DNA of 64,000 bases from Lateolabrax maculatus (lineage: Eukaryota; Chordata; Actinopteri; Acropomatiformes; Lateolabracidae): assembly GCA_031216445.1 (NCBI GenBank), contig CM062213.1:2195001-2259000 (forward strand). The letters are read 5' to 3'. The notes beneath the pieces are model-generated. The model searched no databases, was not told where the DNA came from, and was given only the letters and a program-made list of their open reading frames with translations. A program made the translations under genes and the position numbers. This document shows positions 35,521-46,842 of the stretch, in pieces. Position 1 is the first letter of the stretch; each line of letters starts with the position of its first letter.

Positions 35521-38099
35521 TACAAACAGGAACTCCACACTTTGAATAAACCTTTGCGGCTTTAACTGAACTCCTCGGTACCTTTCGCCGCGGACAGCAG
35601 TTTAAAACTCCGACTTCTTCCCCATAAAGCGCGTTTCCATGAGTGAGTTTCAAACACGGAGCGTGCGGCGGGGACGTCTTCTTCTGTGGTGTTTGGGTTG
35701 GTTCTTCTTCGGTGTTTCTGCTGGTAGTCATGTTGTAGCTCATTACCGCCACCTTCTGGAGCTACTGCACTCCTCCAGCATGCATTTACACTGGAGAGGC
35801 GCGCCATCACATTAATAACTAGAAAAGACAATTTCTGAAGAAATTGCGGTGTGAATGCTGACTGCTGAAAGGCTGACGCTAAACTTAATAATATCAACAA
35901 TGTATGAAAGATGTGGAATAGTTAAATGTTTGTTGAAAGGCTGGCACTAAACTGGATTGCTGGCTTGAAATAGCTTGAAGCAGCTGGAGGGAGTATGAAT
36001 TGGTAAGAAAAGTGGGAAACTTTAGAGGATCTTAGAGGGTCTAAATATTATGAATGGGAGTTAAAAGTTGAAAAAAACTGCGAATGTATAAAATATGTAC
36101 AAATAAAAAGGACAAAAAAACAGAGAAAGCGAAAAAATGATATAAACAACAAAAAACAACAAAAAACGACAAAGACGACACTATAAACAACAAAAGACGA
36201 CAGAAAAACAACAAAAACGACAAAAAAATGACAAAAACGAGACTACAAAAAACAAAAACGACACTATAAACAACAAAAAATGACAAAAAACAACAAAAAA
36301 CGACACTATAAACAACAAAAAAAGACAGAAAAATAGATAAAAACAACAAAAACGACAAAAAACGACACTATAAACAACAACAAACAACACTATAAACAAC
36401 AAAAACAACAAAAAACGACAAAAAAGAGAAAAACAACAAAAATGACACTATAAACAACAAAAAACGACAAGAAACAACAAAAACGACACTATAAACAACA
36501 AAACGACACTATAAACAACAAAAACGATGCTATAAACAACAAAAAATGACAAAAAACGACAAAAAACGAGATAAAAACTACAAAAACGACGCTATAAACA
36601 ACAAAACACGACAAAAAACAACAAGAACGAGATAAAAACAAAAAAATGACAAAAAACGACACTATAAACGACAAAAAACGACACTATAAACAACAAAAAA
36701 CAATAAAAAATGACACTATAAACAACAAAAATGACAAAAAACAACAAAAAACGACAGTATAAACAACAAAAACGACAAAAAACGAGATAAAACAACAAAA
36801 ACCAACAAAACCGACACTATAAACAACAAAACACGACAAAAAACAACAAAAACAACAAAAAACGACACTATAAACAACAAAAATGACAAAAAACAATGAC
36901 AAAAAACGAGATAAAAACAACAAAAACGACCAAAAAACACAGAAAATGACACTATAAACAACAAAAACGACAAAAAACAACAAAAAATGACACTATAAAC
37001 GTCAAAAACGACAAAAAACAACAAAAATGACACTATAAATGACAAAAAACGACAGAAAATGACACTATAAACAACAGAAACGACACTATAAATGACAAAA
37101 ATGACGTAAAAAACAACAAAAACGACACTTTAAATGACAAAAAACAACAAAAATGACACTATAAATGACAAAAACAACACTTTAAACAACAAAAAACGAC
37201 AGAAAAACGACACTATAAACAACAGAAAACGACACTATAAACGACAAAAAACAACAAAAACGACACTATAAACAACAAAAACGACACTATAAACAACAAA
37301 AACGACAAAAAACGACAGAAAAACGAGATAAAAACAACAAAACGGCAATAAACGACAAAAAACCACAAAAAAACACAAAAACGACACTATAAACAACAAA
37401 AACGGAAAAAAACAACAAAAACGACACTATGAACAACAAAAACAACAAAAAACAACAGAAAAACGAGATAAAAACAACAAACACGGCAATAAACGACACT
37501 ATAAACGACAAAAAAACAACAAAAAACAACTAAAACGACACTATAAACGACAAAAAATGGCAAAAAACAACAAAAATGACAATATAAACGACCAAAAAAC
37601 AACAAAAACGACGCTATAAATGACAAAAAACAACAAAAAACGACACTATAAACAACAAAAAACGACAAAAAACGACAAAAAACAACAAAAATAACCAAAA
37701 AAGAGATAAAAACAACAAAAACGACCAAAAAACAACAAAAAACGACGCAATAAACAACAAAAAAACAACAAAAAACGACACAATAAACAACAAAAACGAC
37801 CAAAAAACGAGATAAAAACGACAAAAAAACAACAAAAACGACACTATAAACAACAAAAACGACAAAAAAAACCAAAAAATGACACTATAAACGGCAAAAA
37901 CGACAAAAAAACAAAAACGACGCTATAAACGACAAAAAAAGACAGAAAATGACACTATAAACAACCAAAACGACAAAAAACAACACTATAAATGACAAAA
38001 ACAACAAAAACGATACTATAAATGACAAAAATGATGTAAAAACAACAAAAACGACACTATAAACGACAAAAAACAACAAAAACGACACTATAAATGACA

Positions 38100-39475
38100 A
38101 AAACAACACTTTAAACAACAAAAAAACGACAGAAAACAACAAAAACGACACTATAAACGACAAAAAACAACAAAAACGACACTATAAACAACAAAAACGA
38201 CAAAAAAATGACAATAAACGACAGAAAAACGAGATAAAGACAACAAAAACCACAAAAAACCACAAAAACGACACTATAAACAACAAAAGCGAAAAAAAAC
38301 CAACAAAAACGACACTATAAACAACAAAAAACGAAAAAAAACGACAAAAACGACAAAAAACGACGAAAAAACGAGATAAAAACAACAAAAAACGACAAAA
38401 AACAACAAAAACGACACTATAAAGAACAAAAAACGACAAAAAAACGAGATAAAACAACAAAAACGACACTATAAAAACAAAAAACAACAAAAACGACACT
38501 ATAAACAACAAAAACGACAAAAACCAACAGAAAAACAAGATAAAAACAACAAAAACGACAATAAACGACACTATAAACGACAAAAAATGGCAAAAAACAA
38601 CAAAAAAGACAATATAAACGACAAAAAACAACAAAAAACAACAAAAAACGACACTATAAACAACAAAAAACAACAAAAAAACAAAAAAAGAGATAAAAAC
38701 GACAAAAAACAACAAAAACGACACTATAAACAACAAAAAACAAGAAAAACAACAAAAAACGACACAATAAACAACAAAAAACGACACTATAAACAACACA
38801 AAAAGACAAAAAACGAGATAAAAACAACAAACACGACAACAAAAACGACACTATAAACAACAAAAACGACACAAAACGACAAAGAAATGAGAAAAAACAA
38901 TAAAAACGACACTATAAACGACAAAAAACGACAAAAAACGAGATAAAAACAACAAAAACGACAAAAACGACACTATAAACAACAAAAACTACACAAAACA
39001 ACATAAACAACAACACTATAAAGGACAAACAAACAACAAAAATCGACAAAAAACAACAAAAACAACACTTTAAGGGACAAAAAACAACAAAAACAGCACT
39101 TTAAGGGACAAAAATAAAAAAAACAACAAAAACGACACTATAAGGGACAAAATAACGACAAAAAGCGACAAAAAACAACAACAACGACACTATAAGGGAC
39201 AAAAAACGACAAAAAGCGACAAAAAGCGACAAAAAACATCAAAAACGACACTATAAGGGACAAAAAAACAACAAAAAGCGACAAAAAACAACAAAAACGA
39301 CACTATAAGGGACAATAAAACAACAAAAAACAACAAAAACGACATTATAAGGGACAAAAAAACTACAAAAAACAACAAAAACGCCGCTTTAAAGGACAAA
39401 AAAACGACTAAAAGCGACAAAAAACAACAAAAACGACACTATAAGGAACAAAAAAACAACAAAAAACGACAAAAA
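38100..39475. repeat. minisatellite sub-block A (first copy of a 1.4 kb duplication)
   Basis: Nearly the same module order and point variants occur again at 39521-40892. The offset is 1452 nt at 38417/39869 and 1420 nt at 39190/40610, so the copies differ by a few small indels. Confidence 0.88.
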
Positions 39476-39520
39476 ACAAAAACGACACTATAAACGACAA
39501 AAACGACACTATAAATGACA

Positions 39521-40892
39521 AAAACAACACTTTAAACAACAAAAAACGACAGAAAAACAACAAAAACGACACTATAAACGACAAAAAACAACAAAAACGA
39601 CACTATAAACAACAAAAACGACACTATAAACAACAAAAACGACAAAAAAATGACAATAAACGACAGAAAAACGAGATAAAGACAATAAAGACAACAAAAA
39701 CCACAAAAAACCACAAAAACGACACTATAAACAACAAAAGCGAAAAAAAACCAACAAAAACGACACTATAAACAACAAAAAACGAAAAAAAACGACAAAA
39801 ACGACAAAAAACGACGAAAAAACGAGATAAAAACAACAAAAAACGACAAAAAACAACAAAAAACGACACTATAAAGAACAAAAAACGACAAAAAAACGAG
39901 ATAAAACAACAAAAACGACACTATAAAAACAAAAAACAACAAAAACGACACTATAAACAACAAAAACGACAAAAACCAACAGAAAAACAAGATAAAAACA
40001 ACAAAAACGACAATAAACGACACTATAAACGACAAAAAATGGCAAAAAACAACAAAAAAGACAATATAAACGACAAAAAACAACAAAAAACAACAAAAAA
40101 CGACACTATAAACAACAAAAAACAACAAAAAAACAAAAAAGAGATAAAAACGACAAAAAAACAACAAAAACGACACTATAAACAACAAAAAACAAGAAAA
40201 ACAACAAAAAACGACACAATAAACAACAAAAAACGACACTATAAACAACACAAAAAGACAAAAAACGAGATAAAAACAACAAACACGACAACAAAAACGA
40301 CAAAAAACAACAAAAACGACACTATAAACAACAAAAACGACACAAAACGACAAAGAAATGAGAAAAAACAATAAAAACGACACTATAAACGACAAAAAAC
40401 GACAAAAAACGAGATAAAAACAACAAAAACGACAAAAACGACACTATAAACAACAAAAACTACACAAAACAACATAAACAACAACACTATAAAGGACAAA
40501 CAAACAACAAAAAACGACAAAAAACAACAAAAACAACACTTTAAGGGACAAAAAACAACAAAAACAGCACTTTAAGGGACAAAAATAAAAAAAAACAACA
40601 ACAACGACACTATAAGGGACAAAAAACGACAAAAAGCGACAAAAAGCGACAAAAAACATCAAAAACGACACTATAAGGGACAAAAAAACAACAAAAAGCG
40701 ACAAAAAACAACAAAAACGACACTATAAGGGACAATAAAACAACAAAAAACAACAAAAACGACATTATAAGGGACAAAAAAACTACAAAAAACAACAAAA
40801 ACGCCGCTTTAAAGGACAAAAAAACGACTAAAAGCGACAAAAAACAACAAAAACGACACTATAAGGAACAAAAAAACAACAAAAAACGACAA
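39521..40892. repeat. minisatellite sub-block A' (second copy)
   Basis: Second copy of 38100-39475. The 225-nt stretches 38417-38644 and 39869-40096 give identical translations, as do 39190-39420 and 40610-40840, so the duplication is recent relative to decay of the rest of the array. Confidence 0.88.
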
Positions 40893-42478
40893 AAAGCGAC
40901 AAAAATGACACTATAAAGGACAAAAAAATGACAAAAAGCGACAAAAAACAACAAAAAACGACACAATAAACAACAAAAAACGACACTATAAACAACAAAA
41001 AAAGACAAAAAACGAGATAAAACCAACAAAAACGACAAAAAAACGACAAAAAAACGACAAAAACGACACTATAAACAACAAAAAAAACGACACTATAAAC
41101 AACAAAAACAACACAAAACGACAAAAAGCGACAAAAATGACACTATAAAGGACAAAAAAATGACAAAAAGCGACAAAAAACGACCAAAACGACACTATAA
41201 GGGACGAAAAACAACAAAAACAACAAAAACGACCAAAAGTGACAAAAAACCACAAAAACAACACTATAAACGACAAAAAACGACCAAAAACAACAAAAAC
41301 GCCACTTTAAAGGACAAGAAAAACAACAAAAAGCGACAAAAAACAACAAAAACAACACTATAAGGGACAAAAAAACAACAAAAACGACAAAAAGTGACAA
41401 AAAACAACAAAAACAACACTATAAACGACAAAAAAACGACAAAAAACAACAAAAACGACACTATAAACGACAAAAAACCGACAAAAAACAACAAAAACGC
41501 CACTATAAGGGACAAAAAAACGACAAAAAACGAGATAAAATAACAAAAATGACAAAAAACGAGATAAAAACAAATAAAAAGAAAAAAAAACAAGAAACGA
41601 CACTATAAACAACAAAAAAAGACAAAAACGACACTATAGACAACAAAAACGACACTATAAACAACAAAAAACAACAAAAAACAACAAAAACGACACTATA
41701 AACAACAATAACGACACTATAAACAACAAAAAACAACAAAACGACACTATAAACAACAATAACGACACTATAAACAACAAAAAACAAGAAAGACAACAAA
41801 AAACGACACAATAAACAACCAAAAACGACACTATAAACAACAAAAAAAGACAAAAAACGAGATAAAACCAACAAAAACGACAACAAAAACGACAAAAAAC
41901 GACAAAAACGACACTATAAACAACAAAAAACGACACTATAAACAACAAAAACGACAAAAAATGAGAAAAAACAACAAAAACGACACTATAAACGACAAAA
42001 AACGAGATAAAAACAAAAAACGACCCTATAAACAACAAAAAACGACACTATAAACAACAAAAACGACAAAAAACAACACTATAAACAACAAAAAACGACA
42101 AAAAACAACAAAAACGACACTATAAACAACAAAAACAACAAAAAACGAGATAAAAACAACAAAAATGACACTATAAACGACAAAAAACAACAAAAACGAC
42201 ACTATAAATGACAAAAACAACACTTTAAACAACAAAAAACGACAGAAAAACAACAAAAACGACACTATAAACAACAGAAAATGACAGAAAAACAACAAAA
42301 ACGACCGAAAAAACAACAAAAACGACACTTTAAACAACAAAAACGACAACAAAACGAAAAAAATGACATAAAAAACGACAAAAAATGACACTATAAACAA
42401 CAAAAATGACAAAAGACAAAAACGACAGTATAAATAACAAAAAACAACAAAAAAACAACAACAAATGCGACAAAAACT

Positions 42479-43252
42479 ACTTGAAAAATGCTTGAAAAAG
42501 TCTAAAAATGTCAAAATCCTGTGTGTGTGTGTGTGTGTGTGTTTGTCACATCCACCAAATGCTGTTAACTGCTGTCTCAGTCCTTGGTCAGACTGGTTAT
42601 TTTATGGAGGTTAACAGTAGAAGAGTAGTAGAGTAGATATCTAACCCAATCTCATTGCTCATGTTGCTTGAAAAAGTCAAAAAATGGCAAACTCCTGTGT
42701 GTGTCTGTGTGTGTGTGTGTGTGTGTGTGTAAAGCAGCCCTAGTTAGGAGATTTCCTTCAACTGTGCATCCCCAGTAGTCCTATACTTAACACATAATTA
42801 ACATCGGTTTAAGGGTCCACAGTTTGAGCCCTAGGATTTACTACTGCAGGTTAATGCACAGTAACAGCCACCAACTGCTGTTAACTGCTGTCTCAGTCCT
42901 TGGTCAGACTGGTTTTCTGGTTTGAATTAAGGGCACACCTAAAAGTATGAATGAGCAGATCAGACTTGAAAAATGCTTGAAAAACTCTAAAACTGTCAAA
43001 ATCATGTGTGTGTGTGTGTCTGTTTGTCACATCCACCAACTGTTGTTAACTGCCGTCTCAGTCCTTGGTCAGACTAGACTAGAAAAGTGGTAAATGGTGT
43101 AAATCTTATGAATGGGAGTTAAAAGTTGAATAAAACTAAGAATGTATAAAAGATGTACAACATTGTGTGGTTTGAAAAAAGTTTACACCTGAAAGTATGA
43201 GTGAGCAGATTAGACTTGAAAAATGCTTGAAAAAGTTTAAAAATGTAAAAAT

Positions 43253-43286
<34 letters not shown>

Positions 43287-43300
43287 AGGCTGCAGTCAGT
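42479..43300. repeat. local multi-copy repeat with embedded (GT)n runs
   Basis: The block 'acttgaaaaatgcttgaaaa' followed by a GT run occurs at about 42479, 42966 and 43214, with a shortened version at 42665. The block 'cagtccttggtcagactggt' occurs at about 42576, 42894 and 43060 (last copy diverged). GT runs are at 42521-42542, 42697-42730, 43005-43018 and 43256-43285. These are tandem, partly degraded copies of one segment of the surrounding element. Confidence 0.85.
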
Positions 43301-43629
43301 GGTTGCCATGGTGATGGCCACAGCACTTTTCTCCTCTGTCGCCCTCCTCAACTTTCTGGTCTCAGTTAACATTGCAGTATATGCAGCTCTTGGCTGGTAC
43401 ATCTGTCACTTAAGGGATCTTAGAGCCAAAAGATAGGTCCAATTGCTACCGTAGCCACACTTCTGCGACTGTAACAATTTTTCCACCACATTCCACACAC
43501 ACAACTTTTTGCACAGATTGTGTAAAAAGTATGAATGATATGGAAGAGTTGAATTTATGCCAGAAAGTCCAAAGTGTTGTGAACATTTTAATGTTGGAAT
43601 GAAAGTATGAAGGATTTGGAAGACTTTGA

Positions 43630-44118
43630 AGATGAGTGGTTTTGAATGTTTTGCTCATTGACTTTCATTATAACTAAGTTTTAAACAAAGTTGAATATTT
43701 TTCAAAGTATTAATGGGATTTGAATGTTGAATAATACCTTGAATGTACGAAAGATGTGGAACTTTTACAAGTTTGAATGGAGTTTGTAGCTGAAAGTATG
43801 AATGAGTAGAAAGGAAGTGAATAGGCATGAAAAACTGGGAAAATGTGGAAATTTTGAACATTCCGCCCATTCATTTGAATGGAGCAAAATTCCCGGAAAA
43901 CGTTGAATATTGTGGAAAGTATGAATGTTATGAAAAAGTTGAATAAAAGCAATAATGTCCTAATTGAGCTGAACGTTTTGATGTTCAAATGAAGTTTTTA
44001 CGTTGAACAATGTGGAAGGAGAAGACTCGCAAAAAAAGCGGTCTGAAGAATAATAATAATACATTTTTAGAATGTATGTAGAATAACATATGTTGTGAAT
44101 GCCTTCAGCATTCACACC
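43630..44118. repeat. right part of the interspersed element with terminal hairpin
   Basis: Contains recurring phrases such as 'gaaagtatgaatg' and 'cattcatttgaatggagc', then a hairpin (tgtgaatgc, loop cttca, gcattcaca) at 44094-44116, followed by an AAT run to 44162. The hairpin arms are perfect over 9 bp. Confidence 0.7.
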
Positions 44119-44124
44119 AATAAT

Positions 44125-44162
44125 AACACTAACACTAATAATAATAATAATAATAATAATAA
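44125..44162. repeat. (AAT)n microsatellite
   Basis: An imperfect then pure AAT run directly after the hairpin end of the element. Confidence 0.85.
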
Positions 44163-44169
44163 GCATGCT

Positions 44170-46314
44170 ATCAAAACATGTTGCTTTCCTTTAATGGATA
44201 CATTTTGCCATCTGGGATTCAAATGAATGTGTCCTTTTCTTAAATATTTCACAATTACTAACTAAATAAGAATATATTTCATTACAGATTATACAATTTC
44301 TTTGTTGTCTGACTAAAGTTCAATAATAATCAAGACAGGACTACCAACCAGGGAACCCTCCCGGGGCTCCACGTTCACAGTGTGGCAATAACCTTGTGGT
44401 GATTTAATTTACTTCACCATTAAATAAACTGAAAAATGATAGGCAGCTCCTACATTTTGACCTAATCTTGAAGACCTGTTTTATAGATGGGCCCTGTGTC
44501 AAAATATAGTTTTAATACCTTTATCATTTCAGTTTTTTGTAATGCTTACATGTTGTATCTAAATATCAGTTTAATTAATTTACCTACACACTGACTAAAA
44601 CACAGCACACGGCTCACATTTGTTATTGGATGCTTAAATCTACACATGCAGCACGTTTGCGATAACACTCACTAAATCTGCAGTTTCTCAATTTAACTGG
44701 AAATAACTCCAAAACTAATAAAGATGAGACTCAATATGTCTCCCCACAGCATACAAGATATATATATACAGAATACAAGGTAGTCATATTAATAGTAATA
44801 GCATCTTGATGAAATTACAAACTCAAAACAAATGGTGTTATTCTACCTTTACAAAATAAACTTGCTAAAGTGACTTGTGTTGCACAAAAAATACAAACCT
44901 TTGACTGTTTTATTTTTTTATTTTACATCATCGTGTGGCTTATTCACATACAGTATAGCAACATGTCATTACTCAAGGATTGATCTCAAAGCTTATTAGA
45001 GTTGTGAAGTTTAAAAAAAGTTTTCATTTTGCTTATGAGAAACACACAAAGTTTATATAAACAGAAAAAATGTACTAAATCCTAGTATATAAAAAAGAAA
45101 ACTATCAAAAATAGAGTTCTTTAATATACATTGATGTGAATAATAATTATTAGTTACACAGCAGAATTAATAAGCTATACATAACGTATTTTCAAGCAAG
45201 GTCCATGTCATGTGTGCGTTTCCACTGAGGCTGATATTAAATCCATTAGGTATGTATGAAGCCTAGATCTTATCAGCATTACGTCATAAATACATGTCGA
45301 AAACATTATATGTTTTTGTTAAATACAGTTAAATGTGTGGCAGTAAATTGGGCAGACACTTAAGTCTTCTGTCATTAATTTATATTGTTGATTGATTTCT
45401 GTCTGCATTGTGTGTGAATGTGTCAGCTGTGGAGAATTTGCGTTTTTTTTCTTCAAATTATTAATTATCATTTCATGTCAGCTTTCTGGTGCCATTCTGC
45501 AGGTGATCTGCAGAACTGTAGAAAGAAAATGACAGTAGAAGAAGCATTGATGAAGTGTGGATGTTTGAAAATCTATAACATTAAAGTAAAAGTAAGTAGT
45601 TTCCTACTTTAGTCTCTCTAACACTACAAGTAGTAACTTTAAACTAAGCTTCAACAGTTTTTGTCATTGCTAAGCCAATTATCTTAGCTGGCTAATTAGC
45701 TATTAATAGCTATTAATTAATTAATATATTTTTAGCAAACGCAACAAATGTAAATGTTATGTCAAACCTAGGAGCCACAACAAATGGTAGCATGTACCTG
45801 ACAGTTCATATGATCAGATGCATCACGTCCCCTTAACAGTGTCTGCTCGTTTCTTTTGAGAAGGCCTGATGATACAGCAGGAGCAACAAATACACACACT
45901 GAATGTTATAATAATACACACACCATAATACCTGGCACATCTGTGATTCTGAGGTTTGTGTCATGAGCTGATTTATCATTCACACGCCTGATGCCACCAC
46001 ACTAATCAATTTCTAACTATCTTTGTCTTACAAAATAACATTTTCATTTTTAGCTGAAGCTTGGAGCCAAAACAATAATGAATATTGCTAATAATAATGA
46101 TTTTGTACATGTGTGTAAATGTCAAAATATTCAGGATGTGGATGCACTAATCTCTTGTTTTTATCACTGTCAGTCTTCACTGGTAAATACAGTTGGTGTC
46201 ACTTTACCAGCTGGAATTATTTGCTCAAAAAGCAAACATTCTCGGTTAAACCTTCCCTCGTCCTCTGCATGTGCAGGATCTGTTGTCCATAGGAAGTCTC
46301 AGTTCTCTAGGTGA
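44170..46314 (-). other. semaphorin 3' UTR and flank, no further gene
   Basis: AT-rich with no recognisable coding exon. Minus-strand AATAAA hexamers near 44907-44930 could end a 3' UTR of about 1.4 kb. Class 3 semaphorin transcripts often have long 3' UTRs, but nothing here fixes the end. Confidence 0.5.
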
Positions 46315-46842
46315 CTAGAGGGGAACCTCAGGGGGGTTGTTCCTCCTCACCCGGGCTTTCCTGCTCTCCTGTTTCAGCTTCAGGGTGCGCAGTTTCTGCT
46401 GCCGGCGCTTCTCTCGGTACCACAGCTGCTCACAGTACTCGTCCGCGCTCAGACTGTTGGTCCCCACCATGTGCAGGTCTTTGTAGCTCCTCAGAGGAAG
46501 CTGCTGAGGATGCTGGGACAGCCACGAGTTCCTGTGTCCCGGCAGCTGAGGTGGCGGGTGAGGGGGCGCCGACTGGCCGAGAAACCCGGCCAGCCCTCCT
46601 CCGACGGGGCCGATCCTCCCGAGGACCACGGCGCCCGGTTGGTTTGGGCCGTGGCTCTGCTGGTGGCGGGTCGGCTGGAGGCTGTCGTTGGGGATGACGT
46701 GGACGCGGTATCGGGCGAGGACCCGGCTGTAGGAGTGCTCGTGGCTGGCGCAGGTGTAGAGGCCTGCGTCAGCCCGCTCCAGGCGCTGCACCAGTAACCC
46801 CCGCTTCATGTGCAGGGAGCGGTGGTCGTCGCTCTGAGGGAG
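46315..46842 (-). CDS. semaphorin last exon: Ig end, linker and basic tail
   Basis: Encodes about 175 residues: the second Ig cysteine (LYTCASHEHS), a low-complexity linker of roughly 60 residues rich in Pro, Gly, His and Gln, then SYKDLHMVG...DEYCEQLWYREKRRQ and a run of Arg/Lys ending at TAG 46317-46315. The tail Cys (YCEQ) corresponds to the inter-chain disulphide of class 3 semaphorin dimers. RVRR near the end fits the C-terminal furin site known in SEMA3A. The linker is longer than in the paralogues I can recall. Confidence 0.9.
   Translation of the reverse strand, partial: LPQSDDHRSLHMKRGLLVQRLERADAGLYTCASHEHSYSRVLARYRVHVIPNDSLQPTRHQQSHGPNQPGAVVLGRIGPVGGGLAGFLGQSAPPHPPPQLPGHRNSWLSQHPQQLPLRSYKDLHMVGTNSLSADEYCEQLWYREKRRQQKLRTLKLKQESRKARVRRNNPPEVPL

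Larger units (their letters stand above)
36103..42478. repeat. 6.4 kb A/C-strand-biased minisatellite (cgacactataaacaac array)
   Basis: The plus strand is almost only A and C, with G mainly in CGAC and GAGATAAA and T mainly in TATAA. Short modules recur irregularly: cgacactataaacaac, caaaaacgacaaaaaacaac, gagataaaaacaac and, in part of the array, actataagggac. Spacing is variable, so this is a degenerate array rather than a fixed-period satellite. The minus strand stays open over long frames because TAA/TAG/TGA are rare there. The resulting Phe/Leu/Val/Cys-rich translations, and the Lys/Asn/Gln-rich plus-strand ones, are artefacts and not genes. Confidence 0.95.
35822..44118. mobile_element. 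interspersed repeat element interrupted by a minisatellite
   Basis: Both flanks of the satellite share one teleost-type repeat sequence. The left part (35822-36102) opens with a small palindrome at 35829-35846 (caatttc/gaaattg) followed by ggtgtgaatgctga (35848-35861). The right part (42479-44118) ends with a hairpin at 44094-44116 and tcagcattcacacc (44105-44118), the exact reverse complement of that 14-mer. A block at 36049-36102 is about 90% identical by eye to 43107-43160. No transposase frame is present, so the element is non-autonomous. Class and exact ends are not settled; one element with inverted termini is an inference. Confidence 0.5.

Noticed and set aside
36103..42478. CRISPR-like array of repeats and spacers
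   Set aside because: Modules are of variable length and spacing, the intervening sequence is itself the same repeat, and the locus is in a vertebrate genome with no cas genes.
36103..42478. Many TATAAA boxes as an array of promoters
   Set aside because: The TATAA is part of the repeated unit; there are no initiator or downstream elements and no genes oriented to use them.
36041..42514. Dozens of open frames of 60-209 codons on the minus strand with Phe/Leu/Val/Cys-rich translations resembling membrane proteins, and Lys/Asn/Gln-rich frames on the plus strand
   Set aside because: They are translations of the minisatellite in every frame. They lack start context, splice structure and family resemblance, and exist because the biased composition avoids stop codons.
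43197..43436. 79-codon plus-strand frame with a hydrophobic C-terminal part
   Set aside because: Spans a GT microsatellite and a repeat copy; no family resemblance.
46311..46797. Plus-strand frames of 128 and 108 codons over the semaphorin last exon
   Set aside because: Antisense shadow of a GC-rich coding exon; the minus-strand reading gives a clear semaphorin C-terminus.
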